Notes: generated by a model from the letters alone, not told the origin. A DNA stretch of 59,860 bases from Bradyrhizobium sp. AUGA SZCCT0283 (GCF_018130385.1 NZ_JAFCLU010000037.1:1-59860), one strand, 5' to 3'; shown: positions 7,905 through 16,958, numbered from the stretch's first letter. Translations and numbers: made by a program.

Positions 7905-8837
7905 CTACTGATCCGCCGATGACGGGCCGATCCGCACCTGAACGTCACACGGCCGCGCCAGATACGGCGATGATGTCACCACGACATCGGCCCCCGCTTG
8001 CGCGTAGGCTGCAACATTTCCTGCATGAATCCCGCCGGCAACCGCGACAACGGGCCGTGATCGCCCGATTGCAGCCATTCGCGCCACGAGCAGGGCAACT
8101 TGAGCCGGTGTGAACTTCTCCGCCTGAATGACATCGAAACCGACTGAAGCTGCGACGATCGCCGCCTCCAGCGTGTTCACTTCGATTACCAGACGCTTTT
8201 CCGGCGCGGCACGCCTCAGCCGCTCGACCAATCCCACGAAAGGCTCCCTGCCGAGAAATGCCTGGTGCTCCGGAAACACCAGCACCGTCTCCGACAACCC
8301 GAGCCGATGCATCACCGCACCACCTGCCCTCACCGCAGCGACCGCAAAGCGCTTGGTGCCGGGAACGTTCTTGCGCGTACAGGCAACCGCGATGTTGGGC
8401 GCGACAGCCGTTGCCGCAGCGACGATCGCATGGGCCTCCGTCGCAACGCCGGACCAGATTTCGATCAATGTCTGCGCCACCTTCCAGCTCCGCAGCAACG
8501 CCGACGCCGGGCCGTGCGCGGTCAGGATCGGCGATCCCGCCTCGAGCGCGGAGCCGGAGGACGCGAACAGCTCCACCCGGCAGCCGGCAAGCTCGATGAT
8601 CGCAGCCGCATCCTCTGCAAGCGCCAGCACCATCGCGTCGCGGGCGATGAATTGCATTGCGCCGGAGACGGCGCCGATGCCGAGCGCATCCGTCGTAAGG
8701 TCGCCATAGGGAACGTCGTCGGCGAGGAGCGCTTCAAGCTCGGCACGCGATGCGACCGTTGGCTTGGGCCAGAGCGGCGTTGACGGGACGAATGCTGCTG
8801 GCGGCGGGACTGGGCGTAACTTCGCGGGGCTGCTCAT
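7905..8837 (-). CDS. modD: ModD, quinolinate phosphoribosyltransferase-like protein of the molybdate locus
   Basis: 310 aa. Belongs to the ModD branch of nicotinate-nucleotide pyrophosphorylase-like proteins: DVPYGDLTTDALGIG near residue 40, ACTRKNVPGTKRFAVAAVRAGG in the middle, VIEVNTLEAA and a C-terminal DVVVTSSPYLARP. ModD genes accompany molybdate transport genes in purple bacteria and rhizobia; the reaction is not established. It is divergent from modABC across a region with two NifA-type sites. The first ~25 residues are Pro-rich, and a later start is possible. Confidence 0.85.
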   Translation of the reverse strand: MSSPAKLRPVPPPAAFVPSTPLWPKPTVASRAELEALLADDVPYGDLTTDALGIGAVSGAMQFIARDAMVLALAEDAAAIIELAGCRVELFASSGSALEAGSPILTAHGPASALLRSWKVAQTLIEIWSGVATEAHAIVAAATAVAPNIAVACTRKNVPGTKRFAVAAVRAGGAVMHRLGLSETVLVFPEHQAFLGREPFVGLVERLRRAAPEKRLVIEVNTLEAAIVAASVGFDVIQAEKFTPAQVALLVARMAAIGRSRPVVAVAGGIHAGNVAAYAQAGADVVVTSSPYLARPCDVQVRIGPSSADQ

Positions 8838-8843
8838 GTGTCA

Positions 8844-8879
8844 TGTCCGATTGGAGACATCATTGTCGCAACCGCGACA
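8844..8879 (+). promoter_or_regulatory. Tandem NifA upstream activator sites before modA
   Basis: Two TGT-N10-ACA sites: 8844-8859 and 8864-8879 (TGTCGCAACCGCGACA). Their starts are exactly 20 bases apart, two helical turns, so NifA dimers would lie on one face. They are about 80-100 bases upstream of a sigma54-type promoter for modA. Confidence 0.75.
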
Positions 8880-8959
8880 ACGACAGGCGGGATCAGCCGG
8901 GTTCACAACGAAAACACCCGATCGCATGGCTAATAAGCAATCCCCGGACCAAACGCATC

Positions 8960-8977
8960 GCGGCATGCCGCTTGCTG
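8960..8977 (+). promoter_or_regulatory. Sigma54 (-24/-12) promoter of modABC
   Basis: GCGGCATGCCGCTTGCT has GG at 8962-8963 and GC at 8974-8975 with 10 bases between, and a perfect TTGCT -12 element. The modA ATG follows about 58 bases later. Together with the upstream NifA sites this puts molybdate uptake under nitrogen-fixation control. Confidence 0.65.
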
Positions 8978-9035
8978 AGATGACGAAGTCGGAGCGGAAG
9001 CCACGGACCCGCTGAAGAAGAATCAGGAGATCACG

Positions 9036-9797
9036 ATGAGATTTTCCAAATCAGTTCGACTTGCCGCCGCTATCGCGACCTGGGTTCTCACGTCCACCAA
9101 CCTGCCCGCGGCGCAAACCAACGTGGCCGTCGCTGCCAATTTCACCGAGGTCGCCAAGGAGATCGCCGCCGCCTTCAAGGCAAAGACCAGTCACGAGGCC
9201 GTGCTGAGTTTCGGCTCCAGCGGTCAGTTCTACACCCAGATCACGCAAGGTGCGCCGTTTCAGGTCTTTCTGTCCGCCGACGATGCCCGCCCGAAGAAGC
9301 TGGTCGATGACGGGCTGGCCGTGCCCGGCAGCAACTTCACCTATGCCATCGGCAAGCTCGTGCTGTGGAGCAAAACGCCCGGCCTCGTGAAGGGAGAAGA
9401 AACCCTCAAGGCTGCTTCATTCGCCAAACTAGCGATCATCAATCCGGTCGCGGCGCCCTACGGCGCGGCGGCGGTTGAGACGATGAAATTCCTCAAGATC
9501 TACGATGCACTCAAGCCGAAGATCGTGGAAGGCGCCACGGTCGTACAGGCCTTCCAGTTCGTCGAAACCGGCAATGCCGAACTCGGTTTCATCGCATTGT
9601 CGCAGCTCACGGGACCCGAGACGGGATCGCGCTGGCTGGTCCCGCAGGAGCTCTATTCACCGATCCGCCAGGATGCGGTGCTGCTGAAAACCGGAGCTCC
9701 GAATGAAGCCGCGACCAGTTTCATCGCCTTCCTCAGAAGCCCGGAAGCACGCGTCATCATCGAAAAATACGGCTACGTCCTCGACGGCCAGAGCTGA
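9036..9797 (+). CDS. modA: Molybdate ABC transporter, periplasmic binding protein
   Basis: 253 aa with a signal peptide (cleavage near LPAAQT, residue 27). ModA captures molybdate in the periplasm for ModBC. Family features: NVAVAANFTEVAKEIAAAF at the mature N-terminus, SFGSSGQFYTQITQGAPFQVFLSADDARP with the oxyanion-contacting Ser residues, and a terminal AFLRSPEARVIIEKYGY. First gene of modABC. Molybdenum is needed for FeMo-co, which explains its place beside nif genes and behind a NifA/sigma54 promoter. Confidence 0.93.
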   Translation: MRFSKSVRLAAAIATWVLTSTNLPAAQTNVAVAANFTEVAKEIAAAFKAKTSHEAVLSFGSSGQFYTQITQGAPFQVFLSADDARPKKLVDDGLAVPGSNFTYAIGKLVLWSKTPGLVKGEETLKAASFAKLAIINPVAAPYGAAAVETMKFLKIYDALKPKIVEGATVVQAFQFVETGNAELGFIALSQLTGPETGSRWLVPQELYSPIRQDAVLLKTGAPNEAATSFIAFLRSPEARVIIEKYGYVLDGQS

Positions 9798-9802
9798 ACG
9801 GC

Positions 9803-10489
9803 ATGAGCGGCCTGCCACCCGAACTCTGGCAATCGGTCTGGCTCACCGTTGAGCTGGCGGCGATCACGACCGTCATCCTGCTTGTGGTCGCCACACCGCT
9901 TGCCTGGTGGCTGGCGCGATCGAAAGCCTGTTGGGCGGAAGCGATCGCAACCGTGATCGCGCTGCCGCTGGTGCTGCCGCCGACCGTTCTCGGCTTTTAC
10001 CTGCTGGTGACACTCGGCCCCAACGGACCGGGTGGATCAATCGCGAGCCTGTGGGGCGGACGCACCCTCGCCTTCACCTTCGAAGGCCTGGTCATCGGAT
10101 CGGTGCTCTACTCGATGCCGTTCGTGGTGCAGCCGATCCGTAACGCGTTCGCGGCGATCGGCGACCGGCCGCTGGAGGTTGCGGCAACGTTGCGCGCCTC
10201 GCCCCGGCGGGCATTCTGGACGGTGGCGGTGCCACAGGCGCGGCCGGGCTTCCTGACGGGCGCGGTGCTCGGCTTTGCCCACACCGTCGGAGAATTCGGC
10301 CTGGTGCTGATGATCGGCGGCAACATCCCGGGCCAAACCAAGGTGCTGTCGGTGGCTATCTTCGACTATGTCGAAGCTTCCCGCTGGCATGAGGCCAACA
10401 TCCTGGCGGGTGGCATGGTGATCTTCGCCTTCGCGGTGATCCTGACGATGACGTTGATCGAGAAGCGCAGTGCGGTGGTTCGCCCGTGA
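9803..10489 (+). CDS. modB: Molybdate ABC transporter, permease
   Basis: 228 aa inner-membrane permease with five to six hydrophobic segments and the EAA-type loop (ATLRASPRRAFWTVAVPQARPG, about residues 130-151) that contacts the ATPase. It starts 5 bases after the modA stop and its TGA overlaps the GTG start of modC, so it is translationally coupled. Length and topology are standard for ModB. Confidence 0.92.
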   Translation: MSGLPPELWQSVWLTVELAAITTVILLVVATPLAWWLARSKACWAEAIATVIALPLVLPPTVLGFYLLVTLGPNGPGGSIASLWGGRTLAFTFEGLVIGSVLYSMPFVVQPIRNAFAAIGDRPLEVAATLRASPRRAFWTVAVPQARPGFLTGAVLGFAHTVGEFGLVLMIGGNIPGQTKVLSVAIFDYVEASRWHEANILAGGMVIFAFAVILTMTLIEKRSAVVRP

Positions 10490-11796
10490 CCATGAAAAGA
10501 CCCGCGATCGAACCCGGCACAATTCAGGCCGCATTTCGCGGCAGCCTCGGACACTTTTCGCTCGACGCCAGCTTCGTCGTTCCGGCCCGAGGTGTGACAG
10601 CGATATTCGGTGCTTCCGGCAGCGGCAAGACCACCGTGGCGCGCTGTCTCGCCGGCCTGCACTACCTGCCCGGAAGTTTTTGCGCGATCGATGGCGAAAT
10701 CTGGCAAGACGAAGCGGCCTTTCGAAAAACGCACCAGCGGCCGATCGGCTACGTGTTTCAGGAAGCGAGCCTGTTCTCGCATTTGACGGTCAAACGCAAT
10801 TTGCTTTACGGCGCCCCCAAAGACGTACAGGCGTCGAGCCAGGATAGCATCGGCTACGATGAGGTGATCGAGCTGCTGGGCTTGGTACAATTGCTCGACC
10901 GGTCGCCGCACAAACTGTCCGGCGGCGAACGGCAACGCGTCGCGATCGGCCGCGCGTTGCTGTCGCAGCCAAGACTGCTGCTGATGGACGAGCCGCTGTC
11001 GGCGCTCGACCGTCCGACCAAGAACGAGATTTTGCCGTTCCTGGAGCGGCTGCACGCACGGCTCTCGCTTCCGGTGTTCTACATCAGTCACGACATGTCG
11101 GAGATCGAACGGCTCGCCGATCACCTGGTTCTAATGCAGCACGGCCATGTCGTCGGCGCGGGACCGCTGCAAGTCCTGCAAGGCGACCCGTCGCTGCCGC
11201 TCGCCGCTGCGCGCGAAGCCGCGATCAGCCTGGACGCGACGGCTGAACACTACGACCCTGCCTACGGATTGGTGACGTTGCGCGTCTCCGGCGGGCGCTT
11301 GCTGGTGCCGGCGCCGCGGGTCGCCGCCGGCAAACGGCAACGGCTGCGGATCGCCGCAAGCGATGTCTCCATTGCCCGCGCGGCTCCGGACGCCAGTTCG
11401 ATCCTCAACGTATTGCCGGCACGTATCGTTTCGAAGTCCCCGCTCGGGCCCGGCGAAGTCATCGTCGTTCTTGCCTTGGGAGCCGACGGCCGCGGCGCGC
11501 AACTGCTGGCGCGGATCACGCTGCGGTCGTGGGATCAACTCGGACTTGTCGAGGCAATGAATGTCTTCGCTCAGGTGAAAGGCGTTTCGCTGGTACCCGG
11601 ACCAGACGGAGCGGCCAGCGAGGCTGCGGGACCAGACGCGATCGCCGCGCTCGACAAATTCCTCGATGGCATATCGTTTGCTTCGTCAAAAGCCATGGCC
11701 CTCCCAAAATCACATGCTCGACAAATCAAATCCCCTGGAGTTCGAAGATGCTCGGAATTGGAGACAAGCTTCCCTCATTCACCGTCGTCGGCGTAA
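10486..11796 (+). CDS. modC: Molybdate ABC transporter, ATP-binding protein with long C-tail
   Basis: 436 aa. Walker A GASGSGKTT (about residue 44), signature LSGGERQRVAIGRALLSQP, Walker B LLLMDEPLSALD, then a TOBE/MOP molybdate-binding region to about residue 367. The usual family length is about 350-370 aa; here a further ~65-residue low-similarity tail runs on and overlaps the start of ahpC by 49 bases, suggesting loss of the original stop. Start: GTG at 10486 (4-base overlap with modB) or ATG at 10492. Confidence 0.9.
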   Translation: MTMKRPAIEPGTIQAAFRGSLGHFSLDASFVVPARGVTAIFGASGSGKTTVARCLAGLHYLPGSFCAIDGEIWQDEAAFRKTHQRPIGYVFQEASLFSHLTVKRNLLYGAPKDVQASSQDSIGYDEVIELLGLVQLLDRSPHKLSGGERQRVAIGRALLSQPRLLLMDEPLSALDRPTKNEILPFLERLHARLSLPVFYISHDMSEIERLADHLVLMQHGHVVGAGPLQVLQGDPSLPLAAAREAAISLDATAEHYDPAYGLVTLRVSGGRLLVPAPRVAAGKRQRLRIAASDVSIARAAPDASSILNVLPARIVSKSPLGPGEVIVVLALGADGRGAQLLARITLRSWDQLGLVEAMNVFAQVKGVSLVPGPDGAASEAAGPDAIAALDKFLDGISFASSKAMALPKSHARQIKSPGVRRCSELETSFPHSPSSA

Positions 11797-12302
11797 AGCC
11801 CGGCTTTCACCTGCAGGAGGAAAAGGGACAGAGCGCCTTCGAGCCGCTGACGGATGACAGCTTTCCCGGAAAATGGAAAATCATCTTCTTCTATCCGAAG
11901 GATTTCACCTTCGTATGCCCAACCGAGATCGCCGAGTTCGCACGGTTGTCGAAGGATTTTGCCGACCGCGACGCCGTCGTGCTCGGCGGCTCCACCGACA
12001 ACGAGTTCTGCAAGCTGGCCTGGCGCCGCGAGCATAAGGACCTGCATCACTTGCCGATCTGGCAGTTCGCCGACAGCAAGGGCTCGCTGGTCGACGGCCT
12101 CGGCGTCAGGTCACCGGATGGCGTCGCCTATCGCTATACGTTCATTGCCGATCCCGATAACGTGATCCAGCACGTCTATGCGACCAACCTCAACGTCGGG
12201 CGAAGTCCAAAGGACACGCTGCGCGTGCTCGACGCATTGCAGACCGACGAACTGTGCCCCTGCAACCGCGAGGTCGGTGGCGCGACCCTTAAGGTCGCGT
12301 GA
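11748..12302 (+). CDS. ahpC: Peroxiredoxin (AhpC type)
   Basis: 184 aa two-Cys peroxiredoxin. Peroxidatic Cys in the KDFTFVCPTEIAEF motif (about residue 55), resolving Cys near the C-terminus (TDELCPCNRE). It reduces hydroperoxides in the cytoplasm and is recycled by AhpD, encoded next. The ATG at 11748 has CTGGAG 7 bases upstream, so longer in-frame starts inside modC are rejected. It overlaps the modC tail. Location in the nif cluster suggests protection of nitrogenase or Fe-S proteins from peroxide. Confidence 0.92.
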   Translation: MLGIGDKLPSFTVVGVKPGFHLQEEKGQSAFEPLTDDSFPGKWKIIFFYPKDFTFVCPTEIAEFARLSKDFADRDAVVLGGSTDNEFCKLAWRREHKDLHHLPIWQFADSKGSLVDGLGVRSPDGVAYRYTFIADPDNVIQHVYATNLNVGRSPKDTLRVLDALQTDELCPCNREVGGATLKVA

Positions 12303-12308
12303 GGCAGC

Positions 12309-12854
12309 ATGTCGATCGAGGAATTGAAAGACAGCATTCCGGATTTCGCCAAGGACGTCAGGCTGAACCTGACGTCGATGGCGTCGGATGAAACGCTGGA
12401 TGCACAGACCAAATATGGGCTCTTCCTGGCCTGCGCGATCACCACCCGCAATCCCGCCGTCATCTCGGCGATGGAAGCGTCAGCGGCCGACAAACTCAGC
12501 CCCGCCGCTATCGCGGCGGCCAAGTCGGCCGCCTCTGTCATGGCGATGAACAATATCTATTACCGTTTCGTGCATCTCGCTTCGAACAAGGAATATGCGA
12601 CGATGCCGGCGCGGCTGCGCATGAACGTCATCGCCAATCCCGGCGTCGACAAGGCCGACTTCGAATTATGGTCGCTGGCGGTCTCGGCGATCAACGGCTG
12701 CGGGGCTTGCATCGACGCCCACGAGAAGATCCTGAATGAAGCTGGCGTTGCCGCGGCGACGATCCAGACCGCCGTCCGCTTTGCCGCTATCATCCAGTCG
12801 GTCGCGGTGGCGATCGAGGCAGGCGCCATGACGCTGGCGGAGGCGGCCGAGTAG
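12309..12854 (+). CDS. ahpD: Alkylhydroperoxidase AhpD
   Basis: 181 aa, the usual AhpD length. It contains the CxxC-x3-H active site in NGCGACIDAHEKIL (about residues 130-140) of the carboxymuconolactone-decarboxylase fold. AhpD is a thiol oxidoreductase that reduces AhpC, taking electrons from a lipoylated partner in characterised systems. It starts 6 bases after ahpC, clearly one operon. Confidence 0.92.
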   Translation: MSIEELKDSIPDFAKDVRLNLTSMASDETLDAQTKYGLFLACAITTRNPAVISAMEASAADKLSPAAIAAAKSAASVMAMNNIYYRFVHLASNKEYATMPARLRMNVIANPGVDKADFELWSLAVSAINGCGACIDAHEKILNEAGVAAATIQTAVRFAAIIQSVAVAIEAGAMTLAEAAE

Positions 12855-12918
12855 TTCAAACGCCTCGTGACGCCCGTTGGCACGAGACCATCTGCTGAAA
12901 TCGGGATTTGTGCTCGCC

Positions 12919-13176
12919 ATGATCGTTTGCTCCTGCAATGTCCTGACCGACCACGACGTCCGCTCGGCCATGAGCGGCGCGGATGAGCTGCCGCGCACCA
13001 CCCATCAGGTCTACGGCTGTCTGGGATGCAGGGTCGAATGCGGTCGCTGCGTCGCGACGATCCGCAAAATCATGGATATCACCCATGAAAGCTGCGACGG
13101 GGATTGTGACTCGAGATGGCCGCTCGGCGTTACTCATGCAGCGGCCGAGCCGGATCAAGCCGTCGCCACGCCATAG
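12919..13176 (+). CDS. bfd: Bacterioferritin-associated ferredoxin-like [2Fe-2S] protein
   Basis: 85 aa from the ATG at 12919 (an upstream ATG at 12877 adds 14 residues). Four-cysteine Bfd motif: MIVCSCNVLTDHDV at the start and VYGCLGCRVECGRCVATIR after a ~30-residue spacer. Bfd donates electrons to bacterioferritin for iron release. The C-terminal 30 residues after the motif are unusual. It follows ahpD by 64 bases; iron mobilisation for nitrogenase is a reasonable but unproven role. The same domain is fused to NifE in this window. Confidence 0.75.
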   Translation: MIVCSCNVLTDHDVRSAMSGADELPRTTHQVYGCLGCRVECGRCVATIRKIMDITHESCDGDCDSRWPLGVTHAAAEPDQAVATP

Positions 13177-13280
13177 TGCCCCGGTGCGGAACTGATCCGA
13201 CCGGGATGCCCTGGCCATCGTGCGGGCGGACAGCTATTCATTCATCGCCCGCATTCACGGCTATCCGCCCCACATCGCGA

Positions 13281-13577
13281 TCAACCGAACTTGAACAGAA
13301 CGCCGTAACCGCCGCGCGGATAGCTCCATTCGATGTCGCCGCTGGGCTCGCCAATCACCCGGCAGGTGCCGCATTCCACGCAACCGTCAACCGTGACCTC
13401 TACCTGCCCCTTGTCGTTGAGTTCGTAGCATCGCGCCGGACAGGCCTTGAGCAAGGTCAGCAGCGCCGGCGACGGCACCGTGTGCGGGCGCACCTTGATG
13501 TGGGCCCGGCCAGCATCGACCAGATAGCGGTTATAGAAGAGCTTGTCCTCGACACGCACAGCGAGCTCAGTCGTCAT
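13281..13577 (-). CDS. fixX: Ferredoxin-like protein FixX
   Basis: 98 aa, standard FixX length. It carries the Cys pattern TLLKACPARCYEL and DGCVECGTCRVIG for a [4Fe-4S] centre. FixX is the last subunit of the electron-bifurcating FixABCX complex that supplies low-potential electrons to ferredoxin or flavodoxin for nitrogenase. It ends the fixABCX operon, 46 bases after fixC. Confidence 0.93.
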   Translation of the reverse strand: MTTELAVRVEDKLFYNRYLVDAGRAHIKVRPHTVPSPALLTLLKACPARCYELNDKGQVEVTVDGCVECGTCRVIGEPSGDIEWSYPRGGYGVLFKFG

Positions 13578-13623
13578 GTTCGATCTCCATCGTTAGGATC
13601 GCGTCCAGAATCAGCAATGCCGG

Positions 13624-14931
13624 TTACCGCCAGGCCCGGGCGAAGCGGTACGCATCGCCGAACAGACCCGTCCACGATCGCGCCTTGACGAATGATCGCA
13701 GCGTGGTCTTCTCCTTCTCGGTCTTCGGCGTGCCGTCGACGCGCACGAAACTCTGCATCGCCTTGGAGACGAGTTGCGGATAAGTAAGGAAGAAGTTCTG
13801 CGACTGGATATGCAAGAGTTGCGGCATATCCTTGTACTTCTTCAGATCCTTGATGACGAAGGAATCGTCTAGCATCTTCTTGTAGAGCGACAGGTTCTCT
13901 TTCGTCATCGGATCCTTGCGCGACTTGACCTGGAAGATCGCCTCCGCGGCGATGCGGCCCGAGGTCATGGCCAGATTGGATCCCTCGCGATGAATGGCGT
14001 TGTTGAGTTGCGCGGCGTCGCCGACCACCACCCAGCCCTCGCCATAGAGCTGCGGGATAGCGTTGTATCCACCCTCGGGAATGAGATGCGCAGAGTATTC
14101 CTTCACCTCCGAGCCCTCGATCAGCGGCGCCACCGAGGGATGGGACTTGAAACGCTCGAGCAACCCGTAGGGCGTCTCTCCGGTTTTCTGGAAGTCGGCG
14201 ACCAGGCATCCGATGCCAAGCGATACGCACTCCTTGTTCGCATAGATGAATCCCATGCCGGTCATGCCGCGCGAGATGGTGCCGGCCGCCTCGATTACGG
14301 TGCCTTCATCGCCTTTGAGATTGAAGCGGGCTTCGATGGTCTCGCGCGGCAGAAAATGCATTTCCTTGACCGCCAGCGCAACATTGTCAGGCTTCGGCCT
14401 CTCGCGCAGATCGGCGCGCGTGCCGAGCAATCCGTTGACGCCTTCGGCCAACACAACCACGTCGGCATGGACCTCGCCGTCGTGCCGGTCGGTGCGCACG
14501 CCGATCACCCGGCCATAGGCGTCCTGCGCCAGCTCCGTCACGGTGGTTTCGCACAGGACCGTCGCGCCGGCCTCCCGCACCTTGCTGGAGAACCACTTGT
14601 CGAACTGCGCCCGAATGATGGTGTAACGGTTGGGACGCTCCTCGTTGAAATCATCAGAGCGATAATGCAGCCCGACATGGGCGCGGTCATCCATCATCCA
14701 GAACCGCTGCTCGACCAGATGACGTTCGAGCGGCGCATCTTCGCGAAAATCCGGGATCAGCTTTTCCAGCATATCGGCGTAGAGGATTGCGCCCTGAACG
14801 TTCTTCGAGCCCGAATATTCGCCGCGCTCGAGCTGCAGCACCTTCAGCCCGCGTTGGGCCAGCGTCAGCGCGGCGGCATTGCCGGCCATCCCGGCGCCGA
14901 CGACGATCGCATCGAATCTTTCCTCGATCAT
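13624..14931 (-). CDS. fixC: FixC, electron-transfer flavoprotein:quinone oxidoreductase-like
   Basis: 435 aa. N-terminal FAD-binding fold FDAIVVGAGMAGNAAALTLA with ERGEYSGSKNVQG, a second FAD motif WVVVGDAAQLNNAIHREGSN, and the family C-terminus. FixC carries FAD and passes electrons to quinone in the bifurcating Fix complex at the membrane. The frame is open to 15531, but the upstream part is antisense to fixB; the ATG at 14931, 11 bases after the fixB stop, is the real start. Confidence 0.94.
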   Translation of the reverse strand: MIEERFDAIVVGAGMAGNAAALTLAQRGLKVLQLERGEYSGSKNVQGAILYADMLEKLIPDFREDAPLERHLVEQRFWMMDDRAHVGLHYRSDDFNEERPNRYTIIRAQFDKWFSSKVREAGATVLCETTVTELAQDAYGRVIGVRTDRHDGEVHADVVVLAEGVNGLLGTRADLRERPKPDNVALAVKEMHFLPRETIEARFNLKGDEGTVIEAAGTISRGMTGMGFIYANKECVSLGIGCLVADFQKTGETPYGLLERFKSHPSVAPLIEGSEVKEYSAHLIPEGGYNAIPQLYGEGWVVVGDAAQLNNAIHREGSNLAMTSGRIAAEAIFQVKSRKDPMTKENLSLYKKMLDDSFVIKDLKKYKDMPQLLHIQSQNFFLTYPQLVSKAMQSFVRVDGTPKTEKEKTTLRSFVKARSWTGLFGDAYRFARAWR

Positions 14932-14942
14932 GGCACGCTCCT

Positions 14943-16046
14943 CTAGCTGGCGATCCGGTCGCGCGCATGCGGCGACAGGCGCGCGCGGAAGGCTTCGGTC
15001 AATGCCGGCAACAGCCGGATCGCATCGGTAATGATCCCGACATGGGCGAAATCGAAGATCGGCGCGTTCTTGTCGGTGTTGATCGCAACGATAAGATCGG
15101 CGCCTTCGACCCCGACCCGATGCTGGATGGCGCCGGAGATTCCTGCGGCGATGTACAATTTGGGCCGGATGGTCTTGCCGGTCTGGCCGATCTGCCGGTC
15201 GGATGTGACCCAACCCTTCTGCACCAGCGGACGCGAACAGCCGTATTCCGCGCCGAGCACGGAGGCGAGCTGACGCACGAGCTGGAAATTCTCCGGCGAT
15301 CCCAGCCCCAGCCCGCCGGCGACCACGACGTCGGCATAAGCGAGATTCGACTTCGCGGATTCGCGGTCGGGCAGAAATGACAGCACCTTGGTGACAATAT
15401 CGTCCTCGACCAGGCCAAGCGGATGGCTGATGATACGACCGGGCTCGCGCGCGACGCGCTCCGGCATCGGCATTACGCGTGGGCGCACCGTCGCCATCTG
15501 CGGCCGATAGTTGAGCGTGTAGATCGTGCACATCAGCGAACCGCCGAAAGTCGGGCGGGTCGCGGCGAGCGAGCCGTCGGCATCGACATCGAGCGCCGTG
15601 CAGTCGGCGGTCAACCCGGTCAGCAGCGTTGTTGCCACCGAGCCTGCGAGGTCGCGGCCGAGCGTGGTGGCGCCCAGCAGCAGGATTTCCGGCTTGTAGG
15701 TGTTGACGACGTCGGTCAGAGCCTTGGTATAGGATTCGTTGCGATAGTCGGTGAGCAGGTTGTCGGCGACGACATAAGCGAGATCGGCACCGTAGCAGAA
15801 CGCCTCGGCGGCAGCCTGCCGCGTCGCCTCGCCCTCGGGCCCGATCACCACCGCAGCGAGATCAACCTTCAGTTTGTTGGCAAGCTGGCGCCCGGCACCC
15901 AGCAATTCCCACGACACGGGATGGACCTGGCCGCGTTCCTGCTCGATGAACACCCAGACGTGCTTGTAGCCCTTAAAGTGATCCGGCAGCTCCTTCTTGG
16001 TCGCCGCACGACCTGCCGGGGTGGGTGTTTTCGCGGGTTCGCTCAT
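14943..16046 (-). CDS. fixB: FixB, electron-transfer flavoprotein alpha subunit
   Basis: 367 aa. ETF-alpha family: HVWVFIEQERGQVHPVSWELLG at the start and the C-terminal FAD-binding stretch with LYIAAGISGAIQHRVGVEGADLIVAINTDKNAPIF. With FixA it forms the flavin core that splits NADH electrons between quinone (FixC) and ferredoxin (FixX side). It follows fixA by 24 bases. Confidence 0.94.
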   Translation of the reverse strand: MSEPAKTPTPAGRAATKKELPDHFKGYKHVWVFIEQERGQVHPVSWELLGAGRQLANKLKVDLAAVVIGPEGEATRQAAAEAFCYGADLAYVVADNLLTDYRNESYTKALTDVVNTYKPEILLLGATTLGRDLAGSVATTLLTGLTADCTALDVDADGSLAATRPTFGGSLMCTIYTLNYRPQMATVRPRVMPMPERVAREPGRIISHPLGLVEDDIVTKVLSFLPDRESAKSNLAYADVVVAGGLGLGSPENFQLVRQLASVLGAEYGCSRPLVQKGWVTSDRQIGQTGKTIRPKLYIAAGISGAIQHRVGVEGADLIVAINTDKNAPIFDFAHVGIITDAIRLLPALTEAFRARLSPHARDRIAS

Positions 16047-16070
16047 CGGCTCGGCTCCCGTATCAATCCG

Positions 16071-16916
16071 TTAGAATCCGCGTGCCAGCGTAACGAGCTC
16101 GGCTTCGAGCTTGGGCTGCCGCTTGAAAATATCTTCGATCAGCGCTTCCGCGGGCGACCGGCTGCCGAAGTCGATCAGCGCCGCCTTCTCCGCGCGCGGC
16201 GGCGGGGCGAAGACCTTCTTGACGATCGTCGGCGAGCCCCGCAGCCCGCATTTCGCGATGTCTTCGACGCCCGCATCCTGCGCGCTCCATTTGACGATGG
16301 TAGCGCGCGCGGCCCGCAGTGCATCCTTCATCGCCCCGCGCCGGATCTCGTTGGTCGCCTCCAGCATGGTGATCAGACAGGGTAACCTCGTGCGCAGGAT
16401 CTGAACACCACCCTCCGAGCGCCGCTCGGCCTCGATGGTGCGCGCGTCAAGATCGAGCGCGCCGATCCTGGCCACGTAGGTGAGTTGCAGGAGATCGAGG
16501 CGCTTGGCGATACCGGGGCCGACCTGGGCGGTGTCGCCATCGATCGTCTGCTTGCCCGTGAAGATGATGTCCGGCGCACCGTACGTGTCGCCTATCTTGC
16601 GGATCGCGGTGGCGAGCGCATAGGTCGTGGCCAGCGTATCGGCGCCGGCAAAAAAGCGATCCGTCAGCAGGACGGCGCGATCGGCCCCGAAGGTCAGCGC
16701 CTTGCGCAAACTGTCTTCAGCCGAGGGCGGCCCCATGGTAAGTACCGTGACCTCGCCGCCGAACTTGTCGCGCAGTTCGAGCGCAGCTTCGAGCGCGAAC
16801 AGGTCATAGGGGTTGATGATGGTCGGCACCCCCTGGCGCATGATCGTGTTGGTCACCGGATGAACCCGGATCTGCGCTGAATCCGGAACCTGCTTGATGC
16901 AGACGACGATGTGCAT
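16071..16916 (-). CDS. fixA: FixA, electron-transfer flavoprotein beta subunit
   Basis: 281 aa ETF-beta protein: MHIVVCIKQVPDSAQIRVHP start, SLRKALTFGADRAVLLTDR and the ETF-beta signature around VARIGALDLDARTIEAERRSEGGVQILRTRLPCLITM. It binds NADH and bifurcating FAD with FixB. First gene of fixABCX, behind a near-consensus sigma54 promoter (16959-16975). Confidence 0.94.
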   Translation of the reverse strand: MHIVVCIKQVPDSAQIRVHPVTNTIMRQGVPTIINPYDLFALEAALELRDKFGGEVTVLTMGPPSAEDSLRKALTFGADRAVLLTDRFFAGADTLATTYALATAIRKIGDTYGAPDIIFTGKQTIDGDTAQVGPGIAKRLDLLQLTYVARIGALDLDARTIEAERRSEGGVQILRTRLPCLITMLEATNEIRRGAMKDALRAARATIVKWSAQDAGVEDIAKCGLRGSPTIVKKVFAPPPRAEKAALIDFGSRSPAEALIEDIFKRQPKLEAELVTLARGF

Positions 16917-16958
16917 TGCGGTTGCTCCGAGCCTGCCTGATGGCTCCGAGAAGAGAAG

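Noticed and set aside
12877..12918. Longer start for the Bfd-like gene
   Set aside because: The family begins at the MIVCSC motif; the 14 extra residues have no support and GCTCGCC before 12919 is equally weak, so the shorter start is kept with caution.
14932..15531. 200-codon N-terminal extension of fixC
   Set aside because: It lies across fixB in another frame; FixC of normal length starts at 14931 right after fixB.
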